NCBI GenBank assembly: GCA_947503145.1
Contig: CANNCP010000005.1
Location: 124,001-188,000 of the forward strand
Direction: 5' to 3'
DNA from: an uncultured Roseovarius sp.
Lineage (GTDB): Bacteria > Pseudomonadota > Alphaproteobacteria > Rhodobacterales > Rhodobacteraceae
DNA length: 64,000 nt
Part shown: in pieces, positions 25,332 through 34,037 of the stretch
Layout of the letters: the number at the start of each line of letters is the position of its first letter
Position numbering within the stretch: position 1 is the first letter of the stretch
The notes under the pieces: generated by a model
The model's database searches: none
The model's input: only the letters and a program-made list of their open reading frames with translations
What the model was told of the DNA's origin: nothing
Made by a program: the position numbers and the translations under genes

Positions 25332-26558
25332 ATGAGCAGTGCGATGCAACAACCAGATGCCAGTCCGATCGTCGCCTGTACGATCAGCAGGGACGTGCGC
25401 AACTTCGATTTGCTGATCGAGGACATGGAAACCGCCCTTGGCGAAGCCTGGGGCGATCTCGGCTTTCCCGAGGCCCTGTCGTATCTCAAACAGACCGAGG
25501 CCGAGGCGCTCGAATTCGTCGCGATCGCGATTGACCAGACGGACGAAGCGCGCCTGTCGATGGTCAGCGAAATTACGACCCTGGCTCGGATGCGCGGAAT
25601 CAAGGTGATCTTGATTGCCGATGACGTCAGCCCCGCGGCATTGCACCAGTTGCTGCGTGAAGGCGCGGACGAATTCGTGCCCTATCCGCTGCCCGAAAAC
25701 GAGCTTCAGGTCGCCATCGACCGGTTGCGCACGCCCACCCCGGAACCCACCGCCACGACCGCCCTCACTGCCACCGCCGAAGACGGCGTTCTGCTGGGTG
25801 TGCACGGGCTTGCCGGGGGCACCGGCGCGACGACGCTGGCCGTTAATCTCGCGTGGGAGCTGGCAACCGTGGCCAAGGAAAACGCACCGCGCGTCTGCAT
25901 TCTCGACTTCAGCCTGCAATTCGGATCGGTTTCGACCTTTCTCGATCTGCCTCGCCGCGAGGCGGTCTATGAAATGTGGTCCGACACCGAGGCAATGGAC
26001 GAAGATATCTTCAAGCAGGCGCTGCTCACTTACGAAGACCGGCTATGGGTACTGACGGCACCGCCCGAAATGCTGCCACTTGATCTGATCTCGCCCGAGG
26101 ATGTGATCCGGGTGCTGGAACAAGCACGCAAGCATTTCGATTACGTGATCGTGGACATGCCCATGACGCTGGTGACGTGGACCGAAACCGTGCTCACGAC
26201 AGCACAGATTTACTTTGTCACGCTTGAGATGGACATGCGTTCGGCCCAGAATACGCTGCGCCTGAAACGCGCGCTCAAGGCCGAGGACCTGCCACTGGAA
26301 CGGCTGCGCTTCTGCGTCAACCGCGCGCCGAAATTCACCGACCTGAATGGCAAGTCTCGCATCAAGCGCCTGGCGGAAAGCCTGGAGATCGGAATCGAAC
26401 TGCAACTGCCGGATGGTGGCAAAGCCGTCAGCCAAGGGGCCGATCATGGCCTGCCGCTGGCCAAGTCCGCGCCCAAGAATCCGCTGCGCAAGGAAATCGC
26501 CAAGCTGGCAGCCTCGTTGCACGAATTGGGCAAAAGCGACGCCGAAGCGGCACGATGA
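25332..26558 (+). CDS. cpaE: pilus assembly ATPase-like protein CpaE (TadZ)
   Basis: MinD/ParA-type protein that localises the tad machinery to a cell pole. The N-terminal 140 residues form a response-regulator-like receiver fold (IKVILIADDVSPAALHQLL). The C-terminal P-loop domain starts near residue 155 with GLAGGTGATTLAVN, where the usual Walker Lys is replaced by Ala, as often in TadZ/CpaE. Later segments are VCILDFSLQFGSV and FDYVIVDMPMTL. It has 408 residues. It is followed 17 bp later by cpaF, so the genes from here to the AAA ATPase probably form one operon. Confidence 0.92.
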   Translation: MSSAMQQPDASPIVACTISRDVRNFDLLIEDMETALGEAWGDLGFPEALSYLKQTEAEALEFVAIAIDQTDEARLSMVSEITTLARMRGIKVILIADDVSPAALHQLLREGADEFVPYPLPENELQVAIDRLRTPTPEPTATTALTATAEDGVLLGVHGLAGGTGATTLAVNLAWELATVAKENAPRVCILDFSLQFGSVSTFLDLPRREAVYEMWSDTEAMDEDIFKQALLTYEDRLWVLTAPPEMLPLDLISPEDVIRVLEQARKHFDYVIVDMPMTLVTWTETVLTTAQIYFVTLEMDMRSAQNTLRLKRALKAEDLPLERLRFCVNRAPKFTDLNGKSRIKRLAESLEIGIELQLPDGGKAVSQGADHGLPLAKSAPKNPLRKEIAKLAASLHELGKSDAEAAR

Positions 26559-26575
26559 TGAAAAGGGACGAGTAA

Positions 26576-28042
26576 ATGTTTTCGCGTTACAAAAAGCCAT
26601 CGGGTGCCACCCCGGCCAAAAAGGCAGCACCGACCAAGGACGCGTCCGCGGCCAATACCGCGGCGCCTATCGGTCGTGTTGAAGCGGCTGCCGCACCGAT
26701 CACGTCTTTGCGCCGCCCCCTACCCGTCACCGACGCCAGGGCCGCTCCACAGGACAAAGAGCGCAAGCGCAAGGAACGGTTGGGCGAAATCAAGCTCGAC
26801 CTGCACCGTTCACTGCTGGACAACCTGAATCTCAGCGCGCTCGACACCGCCACTGAAGCTGACCTGCGGGCCGAAATCAGCGCGATCACCGCCGAGGTGC
26901 TGGAAGAGCGCAGCATCGTACTGAACCGTGAAGAGCGCAGCACGCTCACCCAGGAGCTTTACGACGAAGTGCGGGGCCTTGGGCCTCTTGAGACGCTTCT
27001 GAAGGACGACACCGTGAACGATATCCTCGTGAACGGTCCGCACCAGATATTCATCGAACGCGACGGCAAGCTGGAAATGAGCGATGTCACGTTCAAGGAT
27101 GAAAAGCACCTCCTGCGCATCATCGACAAGATCGTGAGCGCGGTGGGACGGCGTGTGGACGAATCCAACCCCTATGTTGACGCCCGCCTGCTGGACGGTT
27201 CGCGTTTCAACGCGATGGTGCCGCCGGTTGCCGTGGATGGCAGCCTAGTATCTATCCGCAAGTTCAAGAAGGACAAGCTGGGGATTGATGATCTGGTCCG
27301 TTTTGGCGCATTTTCCGAAGAAATGGCCGCCTATCTGCAAGCCGCCGTTGCCTGCCGGCTGAACATCATCGTGTCGGGCGGGACCGGTTCGGGCAAGACA
27401 ACGACGCTGAATGCGCTCAGTTCCTTTATCGACAATGCCGAACGTATCCTGACGATCGAGGACACGGCCGAACTTCAGCTGCAACAGGTCCATGTCGGCC
27501 GGATGGAAAGCCGCCCGCCCAACGTGGAAGGCAAAGGCGAGGTCAGCCCGCGCGACTGTCTGAAAAACGCGCTGCGGATGCGCCCAGACCGCATCATCGT
27601 CGGCGAGACCCGTGGCGAGGAAGTCATCGACATGCTGCAGGCGATGAACACCGGCCATGACGGGTCGATGACCACGATCCACGCCAACAACCCGCGCGAC
27701 GGCATCAGCCGCCTGGAAAACATGGTGGCGATGGCGGGGATCGAAATGCCGCTCAAGGCCGTGCGCTCTCAGATCGCGTCCGCTGTGAACCTGATCGTGC
27801 AGGCCAGCCGCCTGCAGGACGGTTCCCGCCGCATGACCTCGATCACCGAAATCACGGGGATGGAGGGCGAAGTGATTTCAATGCAGGAAATCTTTCGTTT
27901 CCAAAGGGTTGGACTGACACCCGAGAACAAGATCATCGGACATTTCACCGCCACCGGCGTGCGCTCCAACTATTCCGAGCGGTTCCGCCTGTGGGGCTAT
28001 GACTTGCCCGCCACGCTATATGAACCCACGAGGCCGGAGTGA
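26576..28042 (+). CDS. cpaF: pilus assembly secretion ATPase CpaF (TadA)
   Basis: Hexameric type II/IV secretion ATPase that powers Flp pilus polymerisation at the inner membrane. After a low-complexity, basic N-terminus (about 1-75) come the conserved N-domain ([20 protein letters not shown]) and the ATPase domain: Walker [16 protein letters not shown] near residue 266, the Asp box [13 protein letters not shown], Walker [21 protein letters not shown] and the His box [14 protein letters not shown]. The length of 488 is usual. TadB starts 4 bp after its stop codon. Confidence 0.96.
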   Translation: MFSRYKKPSGATPAKKAAPTKDASAANTAAPIGRVEAAAAPITSLRRPLPVTDARAAPQDKERKRKERLGEIKLDLHRSLLDNLNLSALDTATEADLRAEISAITAEVLEERSIVLNREERSTLTQELYDEVRGLGPLETLLKDDTVNDILVNGPHQIFIERDGKLEMSDVTFKDEKHLLRIIDKIVSAVGRRVDESNPYVDARLLDGSRFNAMVPPVAVDGSLVSIRKFKKDKLGIDDLVRFGAFSEEMAAYLQAAVACRLNIIVSGGTGSGKTTTLNALSSFIDNAERILTIEDTAELQLQQVHVGRMESRPPNVEGKGEVSPRDCLKNALRMRPDRIIVGETRGEEVIDMLQAMNTGHDGSMTTIHANNPRDGISRLENMVAMAGIEMPLKAVRSQIASAVNLIVQASRLQDGSRRMTSITEITGMEGEVISMQEIFRFQRVGLTPENKIIGHFTATGVRSNYSERFRLWGYDLPATLYEPTRPE

Positions 28043-28046
28043 TCCA

Positions 28047-29015
28047 ATGAGCGTCAATGCGGAACTGATCATTTATGTGCTCATCTTTGTGGGCGTTCTG
28101 GTGCTTGTCGAAGGCGTCTACCTGACCGTCTTCGGCAAATCCATCAGCCTCAACAACCGGGTCAACCGTCGGCTGGAGATGCTCGAAAAGGGCGGCAACC
28201 GCGAAGAGGTGATGGAAAAGCTGCGCAAGGAGATGCGGCAGCATCTGCGCGCCCGGCGCATCCCGCTCTACTCGATCCTCGCGACCAAGGCGCAAAAGGC
28301 CGCCATTGCGTTCACCCCCAAACAGCTGATCACGCTGATGGGCGGCCTGGCTGTCCTTGCGTTCATCGGGCTGTCGGTGGGCACCGCGACCTCCTTTCCT
28401 GTGCGTGCCGTTGTCGCGATCGCCATGGGCATCGGCAGTGTCTTTATCTGGATTTCGATGAAAGCGGGCAAACGCACCGCGATGCTGGAAGAGCAATTGC
28501 CTGACGCGATCGAGCTGATGGTACGCTCGTTACGTGTGGGGCATCCGTTCTCTTCCGCGATCTCCATCGCCGCAAGCGAGGTTGGCGATCCCTTGGCGAC
28601 GGAATTCGGCATCATCGCAGATGAGGCTGCATATGGTCGTGACATGGGTGAGGCACTCAAAGAAATGGCCGAGCGTCTGGACATGCAGGATTTGCGTTTC
28701 CTCGCCGTAGCCGTGACCATCCAGCAGCAATCGGGCGGCAATCTGGCCGAGATCCTCGACGGGCTGGCCAAGGTGATCCGCGCGCGATTCCGCCTGTTCC
28801 GCCGCGTGAAGGCAATCACCGCCGAGGCCAAGTGGTCGGGCAAGTTCCTGTCAGGCTTCCCCCTGTTGGCACTGGTCGGCATTCAGCTGCTCGATCCACA
28901 TTATTATGACAAGGTGATGGATCACCCCTTCTTCATCCCGGCCTGTCTGGTCGTCGGTGTGTTTCTGGTGGTGAATCTGATTGTCATGCGCGCCCTTGTG
29001 AATATCAAAGTCTGA
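28047..29015 (+). CDS. tadB: Tad pilus inner-membrane platform protein TadB
   Basis: Polytopic platform protein that couples the CpaF motor to pilin extraction. It has two N-terminal membrane segments (LIIYVLIFVGVLVLVEGVYL; LITLMGGLAVLAFIGLSVG plus a neighbour), a cytoplasmic T2SSF domain (about 155-280, with AIELMVRSLRVGHPFSSAIS and SGGNLAEILDGL), and C-terminal helices (FFIPACLVVGVFLVVNLIVM). I chose the ATG at 28047, which gives 322 residues and a normal N-terminus; the frame is open upstream but overlaps cpaF. TadC follows 10 bp later. Confidence 0.94.
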   Translation: MSVNAELIIYVLIFVGVLVLVEGVYLTVFGKSISLNNRVNRRLEMLEKGGNREEVMEKLRKEMRQHLRARRIPLYSILATKAQKAAIAFTPKQLITLMGGLAVLAFIGLSVGTATSFPVRAVVAIAMGIGSVFIWISMKAGKRTAMLEEQLPDAIELMVRSLRVGHPFSSAISIAASEVGDPLATEFGIIADEAAYGRDMGEALKEMAERLDMQDLRFLAVAVTIQQQSGGNLAEILDGLAKVIRARFRLFRRVKAITAEAKWSGKFLSGFPLLALVGIQLLDPHYYDKVMDHPFFIPACLVVGVFLVVNLIVMRALVNIKV

Positions 29016-29025
29016 GAGGCCCGTA

Positions 29026-30000
29026 ATGTCATTCCTCACTGAAATCCTGACCGGTACACTAGGCCCCTTCGGCCCGGTGATCGCCGTTGGCATGCTGGGC
29101 GTGTTTCTGATCCTGATCACGATCGCGATCCTGCTGAACCAGCGCGAAGACCCGCTGACAAAGCTGAAGAAATCACAACTCGCGCCCAGCACCAGCAAGG
29201 TCAGTGCGCAAAAGCTGCGCTCGGGCGGGCGCAACGAGAAGCTGGACAAATACGCCACCTTTCTCGAACCACAGGACGAGAAAAGCTATTCGGAAATGCG
29301 GCTGACGCTGCTTCAGGCCGGGTATCGCCACCGCGATGCGGTGCGTTATTTCCACTTTGCGCAATTCTCTCTCGGGATCGGGCTTCTGGTGCTCGGTGTT
29401 CTCTACTACATCACGTTCAAATCCGGTGGCGAGACCGACACCAAGCAAATGCTGATGTATATCCTCGGTCCGGGCGGCGCCGGCTACATGATGCCGAAAT
29501 ACTGGGTCACAAAGCGCAAGCAAACGCGCCAGGACGAGATCACCGACGGGTTCCCCGATAGTCTGGACATGATGCTTGTCTGTATCGAGGCGGGCCAGTC
29601 GCTGGATCAATCGATCATCCGGGTCAGCCAGGAAATGCGCGCCTCCTATCCCGCGCTCGCGGACGAATTCGAAATCGTCAGCCAACAGATCAAGGCCGGG
29701 CGCGACAAGGCGTCGGTCCTCAATGAAATGGCCGAGCGTTGCGGCGTTCAGGATATCTCCAGCTTCGTGACCGTTCTTGTGCAATCGCAAACCTTCGGCA
29801 CGTCCATCGCCGACGCGCTGCGCGTCTACGCCGGCGAAATGCGCGACAAGCGCGTGATGCGCGCCGAGGAAAAGGCCAACAAACTGCCAACAAAGATGAC
29901 ATTGGCGACGATGATGCTTACAGTTCCGCCACTGTTGATCATTCTTGTCGGACCGTCGGTTCTGGGTATCATGGAATTGACCGCGATGAGTGCGAACTGA
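29026..30000 (+). CDS. tadC: Tad pilus inner-membrane platform protein TadC
   Basis: Paralog of TadB that forms the second half of the platform. It has N-terminal membrane helices (VIAVGMLGVFLILITIAILL; FSLGIGLLVLGVLYYITF), a T2SSF domain (about 180-300: DGFPDSLDMMLVCIEAGQSL, SSFVTVLVQSQTFGTSIADA) and a final helix (TVPPLLIILVGPSVLGIM). The length of 324 is typical. It sits between tadB and the first TPR lipoprotein gene with short gaps. Confidence 0.94.
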   Translation: MSFLTEILTGTLGPFGPVIAVGMLGVFLILITIAILLNQREDPLTKLKKSQLAPSTSKVSAQKLRSGGRNEKLDKYATFLEPQDEKSYSEMRLTLLQAGYRHRDAVRYFHFAQFSLGIGLLVLGVLYYITFKSGGETDTKQMLMYILGPGGAGYMMPKYWVTKRKQTRQDEITDGFPDSLDMMLVCIEAGQSLDQSIIRVSQEMRASYPALADEFEIVSQQIKAGRDKASVLNEMAERCGVQDISSFVTVLVQSQTFGTSIADALRVYAGEMRDKRVMRAEEKANKLPTKMTLATMMLTVPPLLIILVGPSVLGIMELTAMSAN

Positions 30001-30023
30001 CTCAACGATAAAAAAGAGGCCTG

Positions 30024-30572
30024 ATGAAACGAGCGGGCGCAGTGATTTTGGGAATTATGATGCTGGCAGGCTGCGCAGAGCGCGACCTGCCGGACAACCC
30101 CTATGCGCCCGGCGTGTCCAGTTCCGGCACGGCCGTGGATGGCGCTATCGTCGGTCACCGCCTGATCCGCGCCGGCGAGCACGAAATGGCCATCAAGGCA
30201 TTTTCGCGCGCCGCCCTCGACGAGGGCATGACCTCGGAGGTCCTCATCGGTCTCGGCAGCGCAAACCTCGGGCTGGGCCGTCTGGGCCAGGCCGAAGACC
30301 TGCTGCGCCAGGCAGTCGAGGTAGATGGATCATCACCCGAAGCATGGAATAATCTGGGCGTCGTACTGATGGAAAAGGGCGAGCTGGCCGAAGCCAGTCA
30401 GCTTTTTCGCCGTGCCTACGCGCTTGACAATGGCCAAAGTGACTCAATTCGCGATAATTTGCGGTTGGCACTCGCAAAACTCGAAGATTCCTACTATGAT
30501 GAGGAAGAGGAACAAAATTATAAATTGATACGGCGCGGTAACAGCGACTACCTGATCCGCACGATATCATAA
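30024..30572 (+). CDS. tadD: TadD-like TPR lipoprotein, first copy
   Basis: An outer-membrane or periplasmic lipoprotein with tetratricopeptide repeats. The signal (AVILGIMMLAGC) ends in a lipobox with Cys near residue 14. TPR units cover about 45-150: GLGSANLGLGRLGQAEDLLR and AWNNLGVVLMEKGELAEASQ, then FRRAYALDNGQ. TadD is thought to support secretin assembly. The tail is acidic (EDSYYDEEEEQNYK). It is short, 182 residues, and is followed by a second TPR lipoprotein gene, so the TadD role may be split between the two. Confidence 0.88.
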   Translation: MKRAGAVILGIMMLAGCAERDLPDNPYAPGVSSSGTAVDGAIVGHRLIRAGEHEMAIKAFSRAALDEGMTSEVLIGLGSANLGLGRLGQAEDLLRQAVEVDGSSPEAWNNLGVVLMEKGELAEASQLFRRAYALDNGQSDSIRDNLRLALAKLEDSYYDEEEEQNYKLIRRGNSDYLIRTIS

Positions 30573-30601
30573 CGAGGCCAAGGCAGTATAAGGACGCAAA
30601 A

Positions 30602-31459
30602 ATGCGCCACTCCCTCCTTCTTACGCTCTGCGCGATGGGCAGTTTGACGCTGTCGGCATGCGAGAAATCGGACAACGCCACTGTTGAACGCTCCTTTCAA
30701 GGAGTGAATGTCGTCGACGAAAGCAACCTGAATGACGTGATGCTGACCGTGGCCGACCCCAACGAGGCGGTCACCTATTTCCAACGTACCGCAGGCGAGC
30801 AACCCGACAGGATCGATCTGCAACGCAACCTTGCCAAATCCCTAGTGCGCGCCAAGCGCAATACCGAAGCCGTCGCGGCCTGGGTTCGGGTGACCGATCA
30901 CAAGGATGCGGTCGATGAGGACAAGGTGGATCTGGCCGATGCGCTGATCCGCAACAATGAATGGGACCGGGCCGAGGCCATGCTCGATACGGTGCCACCC
31001 ACCTTCGAGACATTCAAGCGCTACCGGCTGGAGGCAATGATCGCCGACAGCAACAAGGAATGGAAAAACGCCGACAGTTTCTATGAAACCGCCGTAGGCC
31101 TGACCACCCGGCCCGCCAGCGTAATGAACAACTGGGGCTATTCCAAGCTGTCGCGCGGCGATTTCCCCGATGCAGAACGGCTGTTTACAGATGCGATCCG
31201 CCTAGACCAATCGCTGTTCACTGCCAAGAACAACCTCGTGCTGGCGCGCGGCGCACAGCGCAACTATACACTGCCGGTGATGCCTATCACCCAGACAGAG
31301 CGCGCACAGCTGCTTTATACGCTGGGCCTATCGGCGATCAAGCAGGGCGATCTGGTCACCGGCAAGGGTCTCTTGCGCGATGCAATCGATACCCACCCGC
31401 AGCATTTCGAAGCCGCCGTGCGCTCCTTGCGCGCCCTGGACAACAGTGTGGTCAACTGA
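30602..31459 (+). CDS. TadD-like TPR lipoprotein, second copy
   Basis: A second TPR lipoprotein of 285 residues. The signal SLLLTLCAMGSLTLSAC gives a lipobox Cys near residue 20. TPR-like units run from about 60 to 280 (RIDLQRNLAKSLVRAKRNTE, VMNNWGYSKLSRGDFPDAER, LYTLGLSAIKQGDLVTGKGL). It lies 29 bp after the first TPR gene and 25 bp before the prepilin peptidase. The two share architecture but little obvious sequence, so they look like old paralogs with separate functions in pilus biogenesis. Confidence 0.87.
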   Translation: MRHSLLLTLCAMGSLTLSACEKSDNATVERSFQGVNVVDESNLNDVMLTVADPNEAVTYFQRTAGEQPDRIDLQRNLAKSLVRAKRNTEAVAAWVRVTDHKDAVDEDKVDLADALIRNNEWDRAEAMLDTVPPTFETFKRYRLEAMIADSNKEWKNADSFYETAVGLTTRPASVMNNWGYSKLSRGDFPDAERLFTDAIRLDQSLFTAKNNLVLARGAQRNYTLPVMPITQTERAQLLYTLGLSAIKQGDLVTGKGLLRDAIDTHPQHFEAAVRSLRALDNSVVN

Positions 31460-31484
31460 ACCGAACCACAAGGAGGCCCGGCCC

Positions 31485-31982
31485 ATGATGCAAATCACCG
31501 CAAGCTCGGCCATGTGGTTCCTGCCCTTCGTACTGCCCCTCTGCCTATGGGTGGCGTGGAGCGACCTGCGGGTGATGAAAATTCCCAACCTCGCGGTGTT
31601 GGCACTGGCCGCAGTCTTTGTGGTCGTCGGACTGATCGCGCTGCCGCTGGAGCAATACCCGTGGCGCCTGGCACAGCTTGGGATTATCCTGCTTATCGGG
31701 ATCGTGATGAACGCAGCCGGATTGATTGGCGCGGGCGATGCAAAATTCGCCGCAGCCGCCGCGCCCTACATAGCGCTTGGCGATTTACGCCTGCTCTGCG
31801 TCATACTGGCGGCGAACCTGCTGGCCGGCTTCACGGTGCATCGGATCGCAAAGTATACTGCTTTGCGCCAGTTGGCCCCACATTGGGAGAGCTGGTCACG
31901 CGGCAAGAAGTTCCCCATGGGTCTGTGCCTGGGTGGCACGCTGGGGATTTATCTGGTACTCGGCGCGCTTTACGGCGCGTGA
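31485..31982 (+). CDS. cpaA: prepilin peptidase CpaA/TadV
   Basis: Type IV prepilin aspartic peptidase that matures the Flp pilins. It is a small membrane protein of 165 residues with four to five helices and no N-terminal methylase domain, as usual for TadV. The two catalytic Asp residues are visible: the first in WVAWSDLRVMKIPN and the second in GLIGAGDAKFAAA (the GxGD motif). The ATG at 31485 follows AGGAGG; a longer frame upstream overlaps the TPR gene and is not used. The next gene follows after 81 bp. Confidence 0.93.
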   Translation: MMQITASSAMWFLPFVLPLCLWVAWSDLRVMKIPNLAVLALAAVFVVVGLIALPLEQYPWRLAQLGIILLIGIVMNAAGLIGAGDAKFAAAAAPYIALGDLRLLCVILAANLLAGFTVHRIAKYTALRQLAPHWESWSRGKKFPMGLCLGGTLGIYLVLGALYGA

Positions 31983-32063
31983 CAGCACCCGTTCAGCGCC
32001 TTAATTTGTCCACCTTTATCTGGCAGCCTCGGGACAATTCGACCTGAAACGAGGCCAGCCCCG

Positions 32064-33374
32064 ATGAACATGCAAGTCACCGCAGGTGTGAAACCGCCCC
32101 CCCCGCCCAGCCGGATCGAGGATATGAATCTGCCCATCGTGATGATGCGCGACATCCTGATCAAGACGATGTTCCGCAAATCGCTCGATTTGGTCAGCGA
32201 ACTGGCAACGGCACTCTGCCTGCCCCGGACCGTTACACAGGAACTGGTGGACACAGCCCGCGAACAGCGCTTGGTCGAGGCCACCGGCACAGTAAGCGCC
32301 ACGTCAGGCAGCGAGATGGGTTATCAGCTGACCGATATGGGCAAGGCCCGCGCGCTTGATGCGCTGCAGCAGTCGGAATATTACGGCGCGATGCCCGTGC
32401 CGCTCAGCACCTATGCCGAACAGGTGCAACGCCAGTCGATCCGAAACATTCAGATCACCCGCAGCGAGCTGACCGGTGCGATGGGCCATCTGGTTCTGCC
32501 CGACAGCCTGCTCGACCATCTGGGCCCGGCGGTCAGCGCTGGCCGCTCGATCCTGATGTACGGCCCCCCCGGCAACGGTAAATCCAGTATTTCGAACGGT
32601 ATCCGCGATGCGATGGGGGACAGGATCTATGTCCCGATGGCGCTCGAATATGCCGGCCAGGTAATCACTGTCTACGACCCCATCGTGCATTCCAAGGCCG
32701 AAGCCGAGGTCGACGACCCGAACAGCCTGCGCCGCCACCGCACATTCGATGCGCGCTATGTGCGCTGTGAACGCCCCACCGTGATCACCGGCGGCGAACT
32801 GACACTCGACATGCTCGATCTGGTCTACAACCCGACCGCGCGCACCTATCAGGCATCCTTGCAGCTAAAGGCCACAGGTGGGATATTCATCGTCGATGAC
32901 CTCGGTCGTCAGGTCGAGCCCCCGCAAAACCTGGTAAACCGCTGGATCGTGCCGCTGGAGGAATCCAAGGATATCCTGGCCCTGCAATCGGGCGAGAAAT
33001 TCGAGGTGCCCTTTGACACCCTGGCAATCTTCTCGACCAACTTTCATCCCAACAAGATCTTCGATCAGGCCGCGCTGCGCCGGATCTTCTACAAGATCAA
33101 GATCGACGGGCCGTCGCAGAAAGATTACCTGAAGATCTTTGCCATGGTCGCGCGCAAGAAGCAGCTGCCGCTCAACGAGGCATCGCTGGTGCATCTGATC
33201 AAGAACAAATATCCGACGATCAACAATACCTACGCCAACTACCAGCCGGTTTTTCTGATCGACCAGATGATTTCGATCTGCCGTTTCGAGGGCATACCCT
33301 ACCAGATGACGCCCGAACTGATCGACCGCGCCTGGGCCAACATGTTCGTCAAGGATGAAGAAATCGTGAACTAG
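32064..33374 (+). CDS. AAA+ ATPase associated with the tad locus
   Basis: A cytoplasmic ATPase of 436 residues. A proline-rich start is followed by a helical region (about 20-130), then an AAA core: Walker A YGPPGNGKSSIS near residue 167, Walker B GGIFIVDDLGRQ near residue 273, sensor AIFSTNFHP near residue 327 and an arginine-finger-like LRRIFYKIKI. No membrane helix or zinc finger is present. It is co-directional with the pilus genes and 81 bp from cpaA. From memory, similar ATPases often end tad clusters in Rhodobacterales, but I know no defined function. It might remodel a pilus component or act as a regulator. Confidence 0.85.
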   Translation: MNMQVTAGVKPPPPPSRIEDMNLPIVMMRDILIKTMFRKSLDLVSELATALCLPRTVTQELVDTAREQRLVEATGTVSATSGSEMGYQLTDMGKARALDALQQSEYYGAMPVPLSTYAEQVQRQSIRNIQITRSELTGAMGHLVLPDSLLDHLGPAVSAGRSILMYGPPGNGKSSISNGIRDAMGDRIYVPMALEYAGQVITVYDPIVHSKAEAEVDDPNSLRRHRTFDARYVRCERPTVITGGELTLDMLDLVYNPTARTYQASLQLKATGGIFIVDDLGRQVEPPQNLVNRWIVPLEESKDILALQSGEKFEVPFDTLAIFSTNFHPNKIFDQAALRRIFYKIKIDGPSQKDYLKIFAMVARKKQLPLNEASLVHLIKNKYPTINNTYANYQPVFLIDQMISICRFEGIPYQMTPELIDRAWANMFVKDEEIVN

Positions 33375-33490
33375 AGCGTTTCGACATATGCCGGGCACCA
33401 GCAATATGCTGAAATGTGACCGCACTGCGTCTCGTACCAGCGGGCGGCTGACTGTGACAACCGGCCTCGGCGCGCTGCCCCCCCCGGGGA

Positions 33491-33889
33491 TCAATCTGCC
33501 TGAATGCTCTCCAGATAGGCCATCAGCGCCGCCAGCGGACGCGGTGTCGGTGTCATGACGCCGTCACCCGTATCTACAGGTACGGTCGGACCGGTCAGAA
33601 GCGCACCGAATTCCGGCATCTGCTGTCCGGGCAGCGCGGCGCGGTGATAGCCGTCGATAGTCGATAGAACCGGCGTCCGCGGGAAGCTGCCATTGCGAGA
33701 CAACTGCGTCAGATCCGTCGGGCGCGGCGACATGCCCTGCGCCAATGGCCCGTCACCCTGCCCGGACGCACCATGGCATTGCGCACAGTTCTGCACATAA
33801 AGCGCGTGGCCCTCGTCGGGTTCTGGCATGGATACCGTTGTGCATGCGACCAGAAAGCCGAGGATTGCAAGGGATATCATATACTTCAT
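33491..33889 (-). CDS. lipoprotein c-type cytochrome
   Basis: A small monoheme cytochrome c of 132 residues. The signal (YMISLAILGFLVAC) ends in a lipobox with Cys near residue 16, so it is probably tethered to a membrane on the periplasmic side. The heme site is CAQCH (about 34-38), preceded by GHALYVQNCAQ, and the likely axial Met is in QQMPEFGALL. It follows lysS on the same strand after a strong hairpin and is convergent with the tad locus. The electron partner is unknown. Confidence 0.9.
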   Translation of the reverse strand: MKYMISLAILGFLVACTTVSMPEPDEGHALYVQNCAQCHGASGQGDGPLAQGMSPRPTDLTQLSRNGSFPRTPVLSTIDGYHRAALPGQQMPEFGALLTGPTVPVDTGDGVMTPTPRPLAALMAYLESIQAD

Positions 33890-33975
33890 AGAGGGCCTCC
33901 TACCCGCAGATAGCGCGTTTCACATGTCGCGCGCCTTGATCTGGCGCAATAAAATCAGGCGCGTGCCGCTCTTCC

Positions 33976-34023
33976 GTCTCTTGCGGGTCGTCCTCGTACT
34001 GGCGAGGCGGGCCCGCAAGAGAC
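33976..34023 (-). terminator. terminator hairpin after lysS
   Basis: GTCTCTTGCGGG (33976-33987) pairs perfectly with CCCGCAAGAGAC (34012-34023). An inner stem CCTCG/CGAGG (33992-33996, 34003-34007) stacks on it. It begins 14 bases after the lysS stop on the minus strand. Confidence 0.7.
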
Positions 34024-34037
34024 CAGGGAGCCGACGG

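Noticed and set aside
25332..26558. Missing Walker Lys in CpaE as a sign of gene decay
   Set aside because: An atypical P-loop is usual in TadZ/CpaE proteins, so it is not an anomaly.
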